64,000 bases of DNA from Acidobacteriota bacterium (GCA_026393675.1 JAPKZQ010000042.1:1-64000), one strand, 5' to 3'. Counted from the first letter of the stretch, positions 17,185 through 25,690 are shown. The notes: a model not told the origin generated them from the letters alone. Numbers and translations are program-made.

Positions 17185-18280
17185 AGGTCGAGACCTGGCC
17201 CTCGCGGAAACGATCGAACACGTGGTGAACTAGCCGAACGAAAGCCGCCTCTGACGCCTTCAGCCCGGGCATTAGAGCCAAGCGACGGGGTGGTATCGCC
17301 CATACGTCGAACGATGACCCATCGAACATGTCTGCCACTGCCACGTGTGCGTACGGATTTCCGTGGGCGACGGCGTGAATAGAGTGGGGGTACTTCACGA
17401 GGACCTGGACGAAGTCTCTGACGTTTTGAAGATCGTCGAATACCGGCCTCGAGAAAGTGATTGAAAGGGGACGCGGGACGTAGTGTGACTCTCGTAGCCC
17501 GCGGCCTCTGTAGTACCGGAGCTTCCGGTCACCGACCTCCGCGATGTGAGCGGCGACCGTTGAATAGGCAAGCCTGAAGCTGCCAGAAACTTCGACTTCT
17601 CCGTTCTTGCGGATCTTGCAGGTCGCTGTCGGCCGAATATGCGCGTGCTCCCCTATGGTTGGGAAGAACTCGACATCGAGAGAGGTCAGATTCTGTTGCC
17701 GGTCTTCGAAGTTCGCAATCGCCGAATCAAGCTCCTCCGCAGTCCATCCCCGCACGGAACGGCGGGTCTTCTCAGTGCCGGCGTGCAGTCGTTCAGTGGC
17801 AGAAAACGCGCGCACTATCATTGAATGGCCGGTCGCCCGCTTCAGCGCCTTTACGCCGCGGACCATCTCGGACTGGGATAACAGAATCGAGACAAGCCGC
17901 GGGTAAACGTGACCGACAGCGCTGCGGAGATGCCGCCACTCGTCGCTCTTGCATACGCTCACCAGCGCTCGGACGTGTTCGCTGACAGATGAGTCGGGGA
18001 ACGGAAGCGCCGCCAACGGGACCTGTTCCTTACCTTTGACGAAGAGGTACGCGGCCGGCCCCAGTTGCTTCAGATTCCGGCCCGCTTCGACTTCCCCGTT
18101 CAACACCGTTTCCGGCGATTGCGCCGAATAGACGACCTTCACGCGACATCGGTACGGCGGTGGCACCTCAAGTTGCGCGAGCCGTTCGAGGACCGTTGAG
18201 GCATCACCGTTGCTGAACAGCGCCTTGACATACGCCCGGAACCGGTGCTCTTCTCGCCCAGTGTGCATTCGCGCAGGCAC
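17144..18280 (-). CDS. Uncharacterised protein, first gene of the two-gene module
   Basis: The product is about 378 residues (GTG at 18280 after a G-rich stretch; ATG at 18268 is the alternative). No known domain was recognised. Visible features are a helical middle (VKALKRATGHSMIVRAFSAT, RGWTAEELDSAIANFEDRQQ), a beta-rich segment (VDRKL-like EVGDRKLRYYRGRGL) and a C-terminal part (PHSIHAVAHGNPYAHVAVAD, PGLKASEAAFVRLVHHVFDR). It overlaps the PD-(D/E)XK-like gene by 41 nt, so they form one unit. The location inside a tRNA island suggests a defence role, which is inference. Confidence 0.6.
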   Translation of the reverse strand: MPARMHTGREEHRFRAYVKALFSNGDASTVLERLAQLEVPPPYRCRVKVVYSAQSPETVLNGEVEAGRNLKQLGPAAYLFVKGKEQVPLAALPFPDSSVSEHVRALVSVCKSDEWRHLRSAVGHVYPRLVSILLSQSEMVRGVKALKRATGHSMIVRAFSATERLHAGTEKTRRSVRGWTAEELDSAIANFEDRQQNLTSLDVEFFPTIGEHAHIRPTATCKIRKNGEVEVSGSFRLAYSTVAAHIAEVGDRKLRYYRGRGLRESHYVPRPLSITFSRPVFDDLQNVRDFVQVLVKYPHSIHAVAHGNPYAHVAVADMFDGSSFDVWAIPPRRLALMPGLKASEAAFVRLVHHVFDRFREGQVSTYDQEERRLDGATN

Positions 18281-18711
18281 TTGCCCCCCCTTTCTCGCGG
18301 TACGCTCCGTTGAGCGTCACTGTATATCACTTTTCTGTACTGGATGGGCGCGGGAGAGGGGGATTCGAACCCTGCAGGTTTCCCTTTCGCCGGTGTTGGA
18401 GTCCGTCATCGTCTCTGCGGCCTAGCACACGACGTCGGCAGGTGATGCTGCGCCCCGTTGTTGTTGTGGACGGCGCAGTGCAAACTCAGCTCATGGGATG
18501 AGTCGTCGCCGCCGTTATGACGGTCGGGATCGCTGTAACTGGCGTAGTCACAGGGATCGTCGTCATCCTTCCCGTCTTCAGTGTCGTTAGGCTTGGCCTC
18601 GTTATGTCGTTGGGGCCTCGGGAGAAACGTCAGGGGTGGCCTTCGATGCACAGGCGAATCCAACGTGATCAAAACGGGAACGTCAGACTTCTGGTTGTTC
18701 CTGGCCCGAAG
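18281..18711. other. Gene-free stretch with a weak tRNA T-arm-like fragment
   Basis: On the minus strand 18346-18375 reads GGGTTCGAATCCCCCTCTCC followed by CGCGCCCA, similar to the T arm and acceptor end of tRNA-Ser, but only three T-stem pairs form and the 3' end is not a clean CCA. It may be a degenerate attachment remnant. The rest holds no convincing gene; the open frames show no family signal. Confidence 0.35.
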
Positions 18712-18972
18712 TCAGCCGACGCTCTCCTCTATCCGGAGCCCGGCGTGCGCCGACAGCCGCTCCCGGAGTCCGAGCCTGAGGATCGCATCTCTGGCCGCCG
18801 CCGGGACAAGCAACTCCCATTCTGTTAACCCTTCCCGGATGGACTGGCTCGGTGTCTGGCCAGAGCTGACCAATAGGCCACGGGCGGACGCGATTTCGAT
18901 GATCTCGTCCACCGACAGAGGATTCCCCTCTTGGCTCAGAACTTCGTAGGCGAGGTCCAAGAAACGGGACAT
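18712..18972 (-). pseudogene. HARE-HTH domain fragment
   Basis: The ATG at 18972 begins MSRFLDLAYEVLSQEGNPLS, then VDEIIEIASARGLLVSSGQT, matching the winged-helix HARE-HTH fold (HB1/ASXL/restriction endonuclease HTH), which usually opens with xFLexAxxVLxxxGxPLxxxEI. After TPSQSI the match ends and the tail looks frame-shifted. In bacteria this domain often sits at the N terminus of restriction-type endonucleases, so this may be the head of a lost restriction gene. Confidence 0.55.
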
Positions 18973-19198
18973 CGAGTATCGAGTCCTCCTAAGTCCACGG
19001 ACCCTGAGCACCGCAGAAATACCGACCTCTGGGCCAGCGTCCGCCGCCACTGTACCCTGTTCCATGGCTGCGCGGGTCCGGCGCAGCCGGATGGGGAACT
19101 AGTCAGAAGAGCCAGTGGCCGGAGTCAATGTGCAACGGCGGCAACCAACGGCGGATTCTAGCAGGTATGGCCGCCGCCACGCTTGGACGTAGGACCTT

Positions 19199-19244
19199 CC
19201 TTCGTAATCAGCAGGTCGTTGGTTCAGGTCCGACCGCCGGCTCC
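19199..19244 (+). repeat. tRNA-Thr(CGT) 3'-half fragment
   Basis: The plus strand reads TTCGTAATCAGCAGGTCG, then a T arm (TTGGTTCAGGTCCGA) and acceptor end CCGCCGGCTCCA. This is the 3' half of tRNA-Thr with a CGT anticodon. Nothing upstream forms the 5' half. Like the Pro and Cys fragments it begins at the anticodon loop. The surrounding 18973-19592 stretch holds only scraps of reading frames that run into the fragment. Confidence 0.75.
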
Positions 19245-19592
19245 ACAAACGCTTGTCCGCACAGCCGGACCTTTGTCTCGCGCAGCGGCCGGATTGCCAG
19301 GTCACCGCCCTCGACCTGGCGATACTCGCTACCCCACGTCTTCCACAGCCTCGATGCTTTGCGTAGTCGCGTAACTGCCCATCAGCGTAGATGGCCACCT
19401 GTCGGTCGCCCATCGATGCTTCCAGGTCCGAGGGGCCGAGCGCGTTGAGCGTAACATCAGCGTAACAACCAGCGGCCGTCCATGGCGGCTTTCGCCCTGT
19501 CATCGCCCGTCATCACGGCTTTGTCGCTAAAGAGGATGGAAGAACGGAGCGCGCAACCGCTGAGGACAAGACGAGCAGAATCACTAACATAA

Positions 19593-19629
19593 AAGCCCTT
19601 CACCGGCCATCATGGCCTATGAAGGGCTT
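19593..19629 (-). terminator. Terminator of the intact tRNA-Pro gene
   Basis: A 10-bp perfect stem (AAGCCCTTCA with TGAAGGGCTT) encloses a second 6-bp hairpin (GGCCAT with ATGGCC). It is followed on the minus strand by TTTT. It lies 19 bp beyond the tRNA CCA end. This terminator belongs to the island and replaced the one at 8473-8494. Confidence 0.75.
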
Positions 19630-19648
19630 CTGTCCGAAGGTAAGAAGT

Positions 19649-19725
19649 TGGTCGGGGCGAGTGGATTCGAACCACCGACCCCTCGGTCCCGAACCGAGTG
19701 CTCTACCAGGCTGAGCCACGCCCCG
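19649..19725 (-). tRNA. tRNA-Pro (CGG)
   Basis: The gene is 77 nt with an encoded CCA. The 7-bp acceptor stem pairs CGGGGCG with CGCCCCG. The anticodon stem CTCGG/CCGAG encloses the loop TTCGGGA, giving anticodon CGG, which reads the proline codon CCG. The T loop is TTCGAAT. Its 3' half was supplied by the inserted island, so the functional tRNA sequence was restored on integration. Confidence 0.97.
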
Positions 19726-19844
19726 ACGTTCAATCAGTCTACCGCACTCGACCGTGCCACCGAAAGCCATTTCGACGATCGGGTTGCCACCCCGGGTCTG
19801 TGACCGCCTCCACCGATGGGCGGCCACGGGGGGCCGCCCCTGCG

Positions 19845-20747
19845 TCAACGACGACGCGAGCCAGCCCCCTTCAGCCGCCGCGACGGCCGCCTCTTCACCG
19901 TCGCCACTGGCTTCACCACCCGTTTCACCCCGGACGCCACCAAGGTCGTCGTCGCCGGGCGCTTCACCAACCGCTTCACCCCGGGCGCCATCACGGTTGT
20001 CGCCGCCACTGGTTTGAGCAGACGTTCCACTAGCCGCAGCGCATCGTGCGCCGTCAGGTCAGGCTGAAGCGGCGTCACCGAGATGTAGCCCTCACGCACG
20101 GCCTGGTAGTCGGACCGGTCGTGCGGTTCCCACTCGTCCAGCGCCTCATCTATCCAGTAGTACGGCCGTCGCTTGGGATCGACCCGTTCATCAACAGAGG
20201 TCACATGATTCCGCTTCGCCTGGACGGTTACCTTGAACCCGCGTGTGACGACGCGCGGCACGTTGATGTTCAGGAGCGTGCGCGGCGGAAGTCCGTTTTC
20301 AAGGACCCGTTCGGCAATCTGCGCCGCGGCTCCGGCGGCCTTCGAGAAATCGAACCGTTCCCGCGTTCGCTCCAGCGACACCGCGAGGCTCGGCACACCG
20401 AGCAGGGCCCCTTCGAGCGCTCCCGATACCGTTCCCGAATACGTCACATCGTCGCCCAGATTCCAGCCGGTGTTGATGCCCGACACGACCAGGTCCGGAA
20501 GGTCCTTGAGGATGATGGCCACGGCGATGTTGACGCAATCAGTGGGTGTGCCATCGACCGCGTACACGCCCTCCCCCATCCGTTCGAGCCTGAGGGGATG
20601 GTGCAACGTGAGCGCGTGCCCCACAGCGCTCGCCTCTTTCGCCGGCGCGACCACGACAACTTCACCGAGGTGTTTGAGTGCATCCGCCAGAGCCGTCAGA
20701 CCCTCTGAACGGACGCCATCATCATTGGTGACAAGGATTTTCTTCAT
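19845..20747 (-). CDS. surE: 5'-nucleotidase SurE with a basic C-terminal extension
   Basis: The start at 20747 begins the family N terminus MKKILVTNDDGVRSEGLTAL with the metal-binding pair DD. Other signatures are GTPTDCVNIAV, VSGINTGWNLGDDVTYSGTV and NINVP. SurE is a metal-dependent phosphatase acting on nucleoside monophosphates, usually ~250 residues. Here about 300 residues are present, the last ~45 being lysine/arginine-rich pseudo-repeats (VMAPGVKRLVKRP, LVASGVKRVVKP). This tail is unusual and may bind nucleic acid or polyphosphate. An in-frame start at 20846 lacks support. Confidence 0.92.
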   Translation of the reverse strand: MKKILVTNDDGVRSEGLTALADALKHLGEVVVVAPAKEASAVGHALTLHHPLRLERMGEGVYAVDGTPTDCVNIAVAIILKDLPDLVVSGINTGWNLGDDVTYSGTVSGALEGALLGVPSLAVSLERTRERFDFSKAAGAAAQIAERVLENGLPPRTLLNINVPRVVTRGFKVTVQAKRNHVTSVDERVDPKRRPYYWIDEALDEWEPHDRSDYQAVREGYISVTPLQPDLTAHDALRLVERLLKPVAATTVMAPGVKRLVKRPATTTLVASGVKRVVKPVATVKRRPSRRLKGAGSRRR

Positions 20748-20772
20748 GGCAAACAGTTGATTATAGCCTGCC

Positions 20773-22002
20773 CTACGATGCGGAGCGTGCCCGAGGAAGG
20801 GGAACCACTGCGAGCAGAACTGCCGAAGCCATCGCGAGTACTGCACCGGTCATGAACGCGGAGGGCGCGCCGGCAAACTTCCAGATGCCGCCAAAGAGCA
20901 GGCTCGCGCACAACGCTCCGATGCCAATGACGGCGCTGTAGACGCCAAACGCGTTACCCCTGGAGTTCTCCGGCACCAGGTCGGCGACAACCGCCTTCTC
21001 GACGCCTTCGGTGAGTCCGTAGTAGAGGCCATAGACCAGGAACACGGCGACGAGCGCCGGCAGCGACGACACAACCGCGAACCCGGCGTAGACGCCGGCA
21101 TAGATGACCCAGCCACTGGTGATGATGACCTTTCGGCTCACGCGATCGGATAGTCGCCCAGCGATGGGCGACGCCACAGCCTTCACCACGTGCAGCGCGG
21201 CCCAGACAAGCGGGATCCACGTCCCGCCGATGCCGGCCTCGTTCAGCCGGAGCAGGAGAAAGGCGTCGGTCGAGTTCCCGAAACTAAAGAGGAGGAGGAC
21301 GCCCAGATAGCGATAGAACGACGAGCCCAGAGGCGATCTGACGGTCGCTGCCCGGGAGTCTGATGCGGCTCCCGGGGTTAAAGCCCCTGGGCTCCACGGC
21401 GGGGGAACGTCCGGCACCGGCAACAGCATCAAGACGGCGATGACGCCAGGAATCAGCGTCAACGCGAACAGCAGCCGATACTGTTCAGGAAAGAAATAGA
21501 GAAACAGTGTCGCCAGCAGCGGACCGACGACAGCTCCCGCGTGATCCATGGCGCGATTCACGCCAAAGGCATAGCCCCGGATAGACGGATCGGCCCACGA
21601 CGCAATCAGGGCATCGCGCGGCGCACCGCGCACGCCTTTGCCAACCCGATCGGCCAGCCGCACCAGCAGCACGTGGGGCCACGTCGTTGCCAGCGCCACC
21701 AATGGCCTCACCGCCGACGACACGGCATAGCCGGCAATCATCAGCGGTTTTCGCGTGCGCCACCTATCGGCCATGCGTCCCGAGATGATCTTCAGTACGC
21801 TGTTGAGCGCTTCGGCGGCGCCTTCGATAATGCCAATTGAAAGAGCCGTACCTCCCAGCACCCGCGTCAGGTAGAGCGGCATCAGGGGATAGACGACTTC
21901 CGATGCGGTGTCGGTGAAGAAGCTCGTCCACGACACGAGCCACACCGGTCGCGGCAATGTCGGCCGCGGCCCCTGTGGAGACGGCGAGTTGGCCATCGAC
22001 AC
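20773..22002 (-). CDS. MFS transporter
   Basis: This 409-residue protein has about 12 hydrophobic helices and the MFS cytoplasmic motifs: GRMADRWRTRKPLM after helix 2, and GRLSDRVSRKVIITSG in the second half. The N-terminal signature SWTSFFTDTASEVVYPLMPL occurs in a sub-family of drug or metabolite exporters. The central loop carries SPGALTPGAASDSRAATVRS, which looks like an in-frame translated intergenic repeat. It starts with GTG just 4 bp after the stop of the acyltransferase gene, suggesting one transcript. Substrate unknown. Confidence 0.88.
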   Translation of the reverse strand: MSMANSPSPQGPRPTLPRPVWLVSWTSFFTDTASEVVYPLMPLYLTRVLGGTALSIGIIEGAAEALNSVLKIISGRMADRWRTRKPLMIAGYAVSSAVRPLVALATTWPHVLLVRLADRVGKGVRGAPRDALIASWADPSIRGYAFGVNRAMDHAGAVVGPLLATLFLYFFPEQYRLLFALTLIPGVIAVLMLLPVPDVPPPWSPGALTPGAASDSRAATVRSPLGSSFYRYLGVLLLFSFGNSTDAFLLLRLNEAGIGGTWIPLVWAALHVVKAVASPIAGRLSDRVSRKVIITSGWVIYAGVYAGFAVVSSLPALVAVFLVYGLYYGLTEGVEKAVVADLVPENSRGNAFGVYSAVIGIGALCASLLFGGIWKFAGAPSAFMTGAVLAMASAVLLAVVPLPRARSAS

Positions 22003-22005
22003 GCG

Positions 22006-23136
22006 TCAGGCCTTCAGGTAGAGACCGCGCCGGTCCATCAGATAGAGCACACCAAAGAGCACCACAAGATTCGCGAACGCATAGAGCAGCGACGCATTGT
22101 AGGGATCGGCCAGGGGGACGAACCAGCTCGTGTAAATGTAACGGCTGAGCGAGGTCACCTTGCCATCCACACCGGCGAACTTGATCAGTCCCATCTGCTT
22201 GGCAAGGTATCCCGACAACACGAACAACGTGATGGCGTTGAGTCCGAGAATCACGAACGGCCGAGCCCAGCGCCGCCATCCATACACGTCGATGACCATG
22301 TAGCAGAACGCCAGAAACAGGGCCGCCCCGCCACCGGTGAACCAGACGTAGGAACTGGTCCAGAGACTCTTGTTGATCGGGAACGCGAAGCCCCAGATGT
22401 AGCCCACGACCATGGCAATGACGCCGGCAACGGCCATCTTGATGGCCTTCTCTGTCTTCGTCGCGCCCGAAGCCAGCCAGAGGCCCGTCACGGCCCCGAG
22501 CAACGTGGTGGCAATGGCCGCGAACGTGCTCAGGATCCCTTCCGGATCCCACGTCTTCGATTGCGACCACAAGTGCCCGCCAAGCAGGGTGCGGTCGACC
22601 CACGCGCCGAGGTTGCCGCTCGGCGTCAGATCGCCAGCCACGCCCCCTGGCGCCGGAATCCACGTCATCACGAGCCAGTACCCGATCGTCAGCGCGACCG
22701 CGATCGCGCCCAGTTTCACGCCGTGCGCGAACCGGCTGGCATCAGTGGGCTCGCCGCGCCGCGCCGTCGCACGGAAGACGAACGCCGCAATCAGGTAGCA
22801 GACGGCAATGCGCGCCAGCACGCCGGGAATCCGGACGATCGACAGGTCGAACCGCGGCCAGAATGTCAGGAGGAAGCCAAGGCCGAAGATCACGATCGAC
22901 CGCTTGACGATCTTCCAGGGATTGCCCATCGTGCCGCGCGACAGCGTCATCGACACGCCCACGATGAACAGGAAAAACGGGAAGATGAGGTCGGTGGGGG
23001 TGCATCCGTTCCACTCGGCATGCGACAACGGCCAGTAGACATGTCCCCAGTCGCCGGGATTGTTCACAATCACCATTCCGGCCATCGTCAGGCCCCGGAA
23101 GGCGTCGAGAGACTCCATCCGCGTCGGGTTGGTCAC
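22006..23136 (-). CDS. HGSNAT-like membrane acyltransferase (DUF5009 type)
   Basis: The GTG at 23136 follows GGAGG at 7-8 nt and starts a 376-residue membrane protein. The N terminus MESLDAFRGLTMAGMVIVNN, then WPLSHAEWNGCTPTDLIFPF and FLFIVGVSMTLS, is characteristic of the heparan-alpha-glucosaminide N-acetyltransferase family. The His in LSHAEWNG sits where the family has its acetyl-accepting histidine. About ten transmembrane helices follow. Bacterial members probably transfer acetyl groups onto sugars, possibly in cell-wall or polysaccharide recycling; the substrate is not known. Confidence 0.85.
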   Translation of the reverse strand: MTNPTRMESLDAFRGLTMAGMVIVNNPGDWGHVYWPLSHAEWNGCTPTDLIFPFFLFIVGVSMTLSRGTMGNPWKIVKRSIVIFGLGFLLTFWPRFDLSIVRIPGVLARIAVCYLIAAFVFRATARRGEPTDASRFAHGVKLGAIAVALTIGYWLVMTWIPAPGGVAGDLTPSGNLGAWVDRTLLGGHLWSQSKTWDPEGILSTFAAIATTLLGAVTGLWLASGATKTEKAIKMAVAGVIAMVVGYIWGFAFPINKSLWTSSYVWFTGGGAALFLAFCYMVIDVYGWRRWARPFVILGLNAITLFVLSGYLAKQMGLIKFAGVDGKVTSLSRYIYTSWFVPLADPYNASLLYAFANLVVLFGVLYLMDRRGLYLKA

Positions 23137-23235
23137 CAGATGTCCTCCGTGTGCAGGCCATGATGCCGTTTTCAGGCCGCAATGAAAAGGGGGGGGCGGA
23201 TTGCAATCTGCGCGCGTCGGCGTTACAACAGTGTC

Positions 23236-24291
23236 ATGCTTGCGCTCTCCGACGTCCTGGCGGCACGCACGCGCGAAGGCGAGTTGTACGAGACCTACGA
23301 CGGCACATGGGTCCGCTGCTTCGCGTGCGGGCACGTCTGCCCGATTCCGGATGGCGCACAGGGCGTCTGCAAGGTGCGCTTCAACGACGGCGGCCGCTTG
23401 AGAGTGCCGTGGGGCTACGTCGCGGGCGCGCAGTGCGATCCGATTGAGAAGAAACCGTTCTTCCACGTCGAGCCGGGATCGCTCGCCTACAGCTTCGGCA
23501 TGCTGGGATGCGACCTGCACTGCGCGTACTGTCAGAACTGGGTCACGTCGCAGGTGCTCCGCGATCCGGACGCGGGCTCACGGATCACCGACGTCACCCC
23601 TGACGCCCTTGTACGAGAGGCTGTCCGCGCCCGCGCCCGAGCGGTCATCAGCACCTACAATGAGCCCCTCATCACCAGCGAGTGGGCCGTCGCCGTGTTC
23701 CGCGAGGCGCGGCAATCGGGTCTGCTGACCGGATTCGTGTCGAACGGCAATGGCACGCCGCAGGTCCTCGCGTACCTGGCGCCCTGGATCGATCTGTTCA
23801 AGGTCGACCTCAAGGGCTTCGACGACAAGGCCTACCGGAAGCTCGGTGGACGCCTGCAGCCGGTCACCGAGACGATCCGGGCGTTGCACCAGATGGGCAA
23901 ATGGGTCGAAGTGGTCACGCTGGTCGTGCCCGGCCTCAACGATTCGGATCACGAGCTGACAGCCCTCTCCGCGTTCATCGCGAGCGTGTCGCCTGACATC
24001 CCGTGGCACGTCACGTCGTTTCACGCCAACTATCGCATGACCGACGCTCGCAGTACGACGCCGGCCATGCTGGCGAAGGCCGCGGACATCGGACGGAGGG
24101 CGGGTCTACGGTTTGTCTACGCGGGAAACCTGCCGGGTCTGGTCGGCCGCCTCGAAGACACCATGTGCCCAGCGTGCGACACGCTGCTGGTCGAGCGAGC
24201 GGGCTACCAGATTCGCCAGAACCGCCTCGCCGGACATGGAACGTGCCCGTCGTGCGGGACCGTCATTCCGGGTCGCTGGTTCAAGCACTGA
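23236..24291 (+). CDS. amrS: AmmeMemoRadiSam system radical SAM enzyme
   Basis: The ATG at 23236 is preferred to an upstream one at 23182 because family members begin near ALSDVLAARTREGEL. The 351-residue protein has cysteines at 28, 31, 35 and 45 (CFACGHVCPIPDGAQGVC) and the radical SAM cluster GCDLHCAYCQNW at 92, 96 and 99. A C-terminal CPACD...CPSCG ribbon follows. AmrS is the radical SAM member of the AMMECR1/Memo system, whose reaction is not settled. The AMMECR1 and Memo genes are not adjacent here. It is divergent from the acyltransferase gene. Confidence 0.9.
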   Translation: MLALSDVLAARTREGELYETYDGTWVRCFACGHVCPIPDGAQGVCKVRFNDGGRLRVPWGYVAGAQCDPIEKKPFFHVEPGSLAYSFGMLGCDLHCAYCQNWVTSQVLRDPDAGSRITDVTPDALVREAVRARARAVISTYNEPLITSEWAVAVFREARQSGLLTGFVSNGNGTPQVLAYLAPWIDLFKVDLKGFDDKAYRKLGGRLQPVTETIRALHQMGKWVEVVTLVVPGLNDSDHELTALSAFIASVSPDIPWHVTSFHANYRMTDARSTTPAMLAKAADIGRRAGLRFVYAGNLPGLVGRLEDTMCPACDTLLVERAGYQIRQNRLAGHGTCPSCGTVIPGRWFKH

Positions 24292-24347
24292 CTCTTCTGC
24301 CGGCCCCCGCGGCGCCTTTTTCCACCGTACGGGGACGGGCGAATCCT

Positions 24348-24453
24348 GGGAACGCCGGGCTCCCCGACTTCGCTCGTCGAGCTTCGTCGAGGTCTCGCCG
24401 TAGCGCCGCGCGCGGAGGCGGACAGCCCGGCCACGCTGGAGCGTGGCGATCCC
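24348..24453 (+). repeat. Dispersed intergenic repeat, copy 1
   Basis: GGGAACGCCGGGCTCCCC (24348-24365) and the perfect hairpin GCCACGCTGGAGCGTGGC plus GATCCC (24430-24453) recur at 44772-44789 and 44830-44853. The two conserved blocks are identical; the spacer differs in length and sequence. Confidence 0.75.
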
Positions 24454-24540
24454 GGGGGGGCGAAAACTGCGTACCTGTGGAAACCTCACCGGTTCGTCTA
24501 AACCGCCGCCCTCCCCCTTGAACCCGGCATAATAGACACG

Positions 24541-25563
24541 ATGTCTCCCGTCGATGCCCTCGGCCGGTCACTCACAAGTCTCCGGGTCTCGGTGACTGAT
24601 CGGTGCAATCTCCGTTGTCAGTACTGCATGCCCGAGGACGAGTACACGTGGCTCGCCCGCGAGGACCTCCTGCACTTCGAGGAAATCAGCCGACTGGTCG
24701 ACCTGTTCGCCGCGATTGGGGTTGACAAGATCCGCCTGACCGGCGGTGAACCGCTCCTGCGCCGGGACCTGCCCGAACTGGTCGCGCAACTGGCGCGCAA
24801 GTCTGCACTCGCCGACATCTCGCTCACGACCAACGGGATTCTGCTCGGTGAATCGGCTGCCGCTCTCAAGGACGCAGGTCTTCGCCGGCTGAACATCAGC
24901 CTTGACACGCTCCTGTCGCAGCGGTTCATCGAACTGACACGTCAGGACGCCCACGCCCGCGTGATCAGCGGGATCGAGACGGCCGCACGGCTCTTCGACG
25001 GCCTCAAACTGGATTCCGTGGTGATGCGCGGTGTGAATGATGACGAACTGGTGCCCCTGCTCGACTATGGTGCGCGCATCGGTGCCGAGGTTCGCTTCAT
25101 CGAGTATATGGATGTGGGTGGCGCGACGCGCTGGGCCTCGAATCTTGTCGTCTCGCGCCGGGAGATCCTCGAACGGCTGACGGCGCATTTCGGTGCTGTT
25201 CAACCCGTCGAGGAACCTGCCAGCACGGCGCCGGCTGATCGATTCGTCCTGCCCGACGGCCGCGTCTTCGGCATCATCGCGTCGACGACCGAACCGTTCT
25301 GCCAAGCCTGCGATCGCGCGCGCATCACGGCCGACGGCATGTTCTACACGTGCCTCTATGGCACCGATGGACTCGATCTGCGTGGACGGCTGAGGGCCGG
25401 GGCCAGTCCGCAGGAACTCATCGAGACGCTCAACACGCGCTGGGTCCGTCGCGCCGATCGCGGCGCCGAAGAGCGCCTCTCGATGCGCGACCGATCAATC
25501 TATCTGCCTGTGGAAACGCTGAAGGCGGACCCGCATCTGGAGATGCACAAAAGGGGCGGCTAG
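24541..25563 (+). CDS. moaA: GTP 3',8-cyclase
   Basis: This 340-residue radical SAM enzyme catalyses the first step of molybdenum cofactor synthesis, converting GTP to the cyclic 3',8-dihydro intermediate. The N-terminal cluster is DRCNLRCQYCMPE with C22, C26 and C29. RLTGGEPLLRRDLPELV, LTTNGI and the C-terminal cluster (CQACDRARITADGMFYTCLY) are all present. The chain ends in GG, the family's functional C terminus. It is a single gene here; other moa genes are not in view. Molybdenum enzymes fit the respiratory character of the region. Confidence 0.95.
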   Translation: MSPVDALGRSLTSLRVSVTDRCNLRCQYCMPEDEYTWLAREDLLHFEEISRLVDLFAAIGVDKIRLTGGEPLLRRDLPELVAQLARKSALADISLTTNGILLGESAAALKDAGLRRLNISLDTLLSQRFIELTRQDAHARVISGIETAARLFDGLKLDSVVMRGVNDDELVPLLDYGARIGAEVRFIEYMDVGGATRWASNLVVSRREILERLTAHFGAVQPVEEPASTAPADRFVLPDGRVFGIIASTTEPFCQACDRARITADGMFYTCLYGTDGLDLRGRLRAGASPQELIETLNTRWVRRADRGAEERLSMRDRSIYLPVETLKADPHLEMHKRGG

Positions 25564-25630
25564 CGAGGCGCCGCCTCAGACCGCCGAGCGCGCTCGCAGG
25601 CAAACCGCGCCAGAAGACGCATTCCCAGCC

Positions 25631-25690
25631 CGTCATTCCCGCGAACGCAGGAATCCACGACTGGACCCCGGCTTCCGCCGGGGTGACGAA
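25631..25690 (+). repeat. Double hairpin repeat, copy A
   Basis: Two adjacent small hairpins lie here: CGTCATTCCCGCGAACGC with GGAATC, then CTGGACCCCGGCTTCCGC with CGGGGTGACGAA (25661-25690). The second one recurs inverted at 27561-27590. It lies between moaA and the convergent DUF3810 gene, so it may also act as a bidirectional terminator. Confidence 0.7.

Larger units (their letters stand above)
8509..19693. mobile_element. Genomic island inserted at tRNA-Pro(CGG), about 11.2 kb
   Basis: The island is bounded by identical 47-bp copies of the 3' half of tRNA-Pro. The right copy is part of a complete tRNA and the left copy stands alone beside the old terminator. Inside are secreted or membrane-associated proteins, a VWFA-related protein, an HNH endonuclease, remnants of defence-type genes, a two-gene nuclease-like module, and fragments of other tRNAs. 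No integrase, excisionase or conjugation gene was recognised, so the element is probably decayed or moved in trans. The boundaries are seen directly; mobility is inferred. Confidence 0.8.

Noticed and set aside
18431-18828. Plus-strand frame with a hydrophobic stretch (AVTGVVTGIVVILPVFSVV)
   Set aside because: No start context, family match or neighbour support; the HARE-HTH fragment on the other strand is better supported.
19612-19803. Plus-strand frame over the intact tRNA-Pro
   Set aside because: False translation across a tRNA gene.
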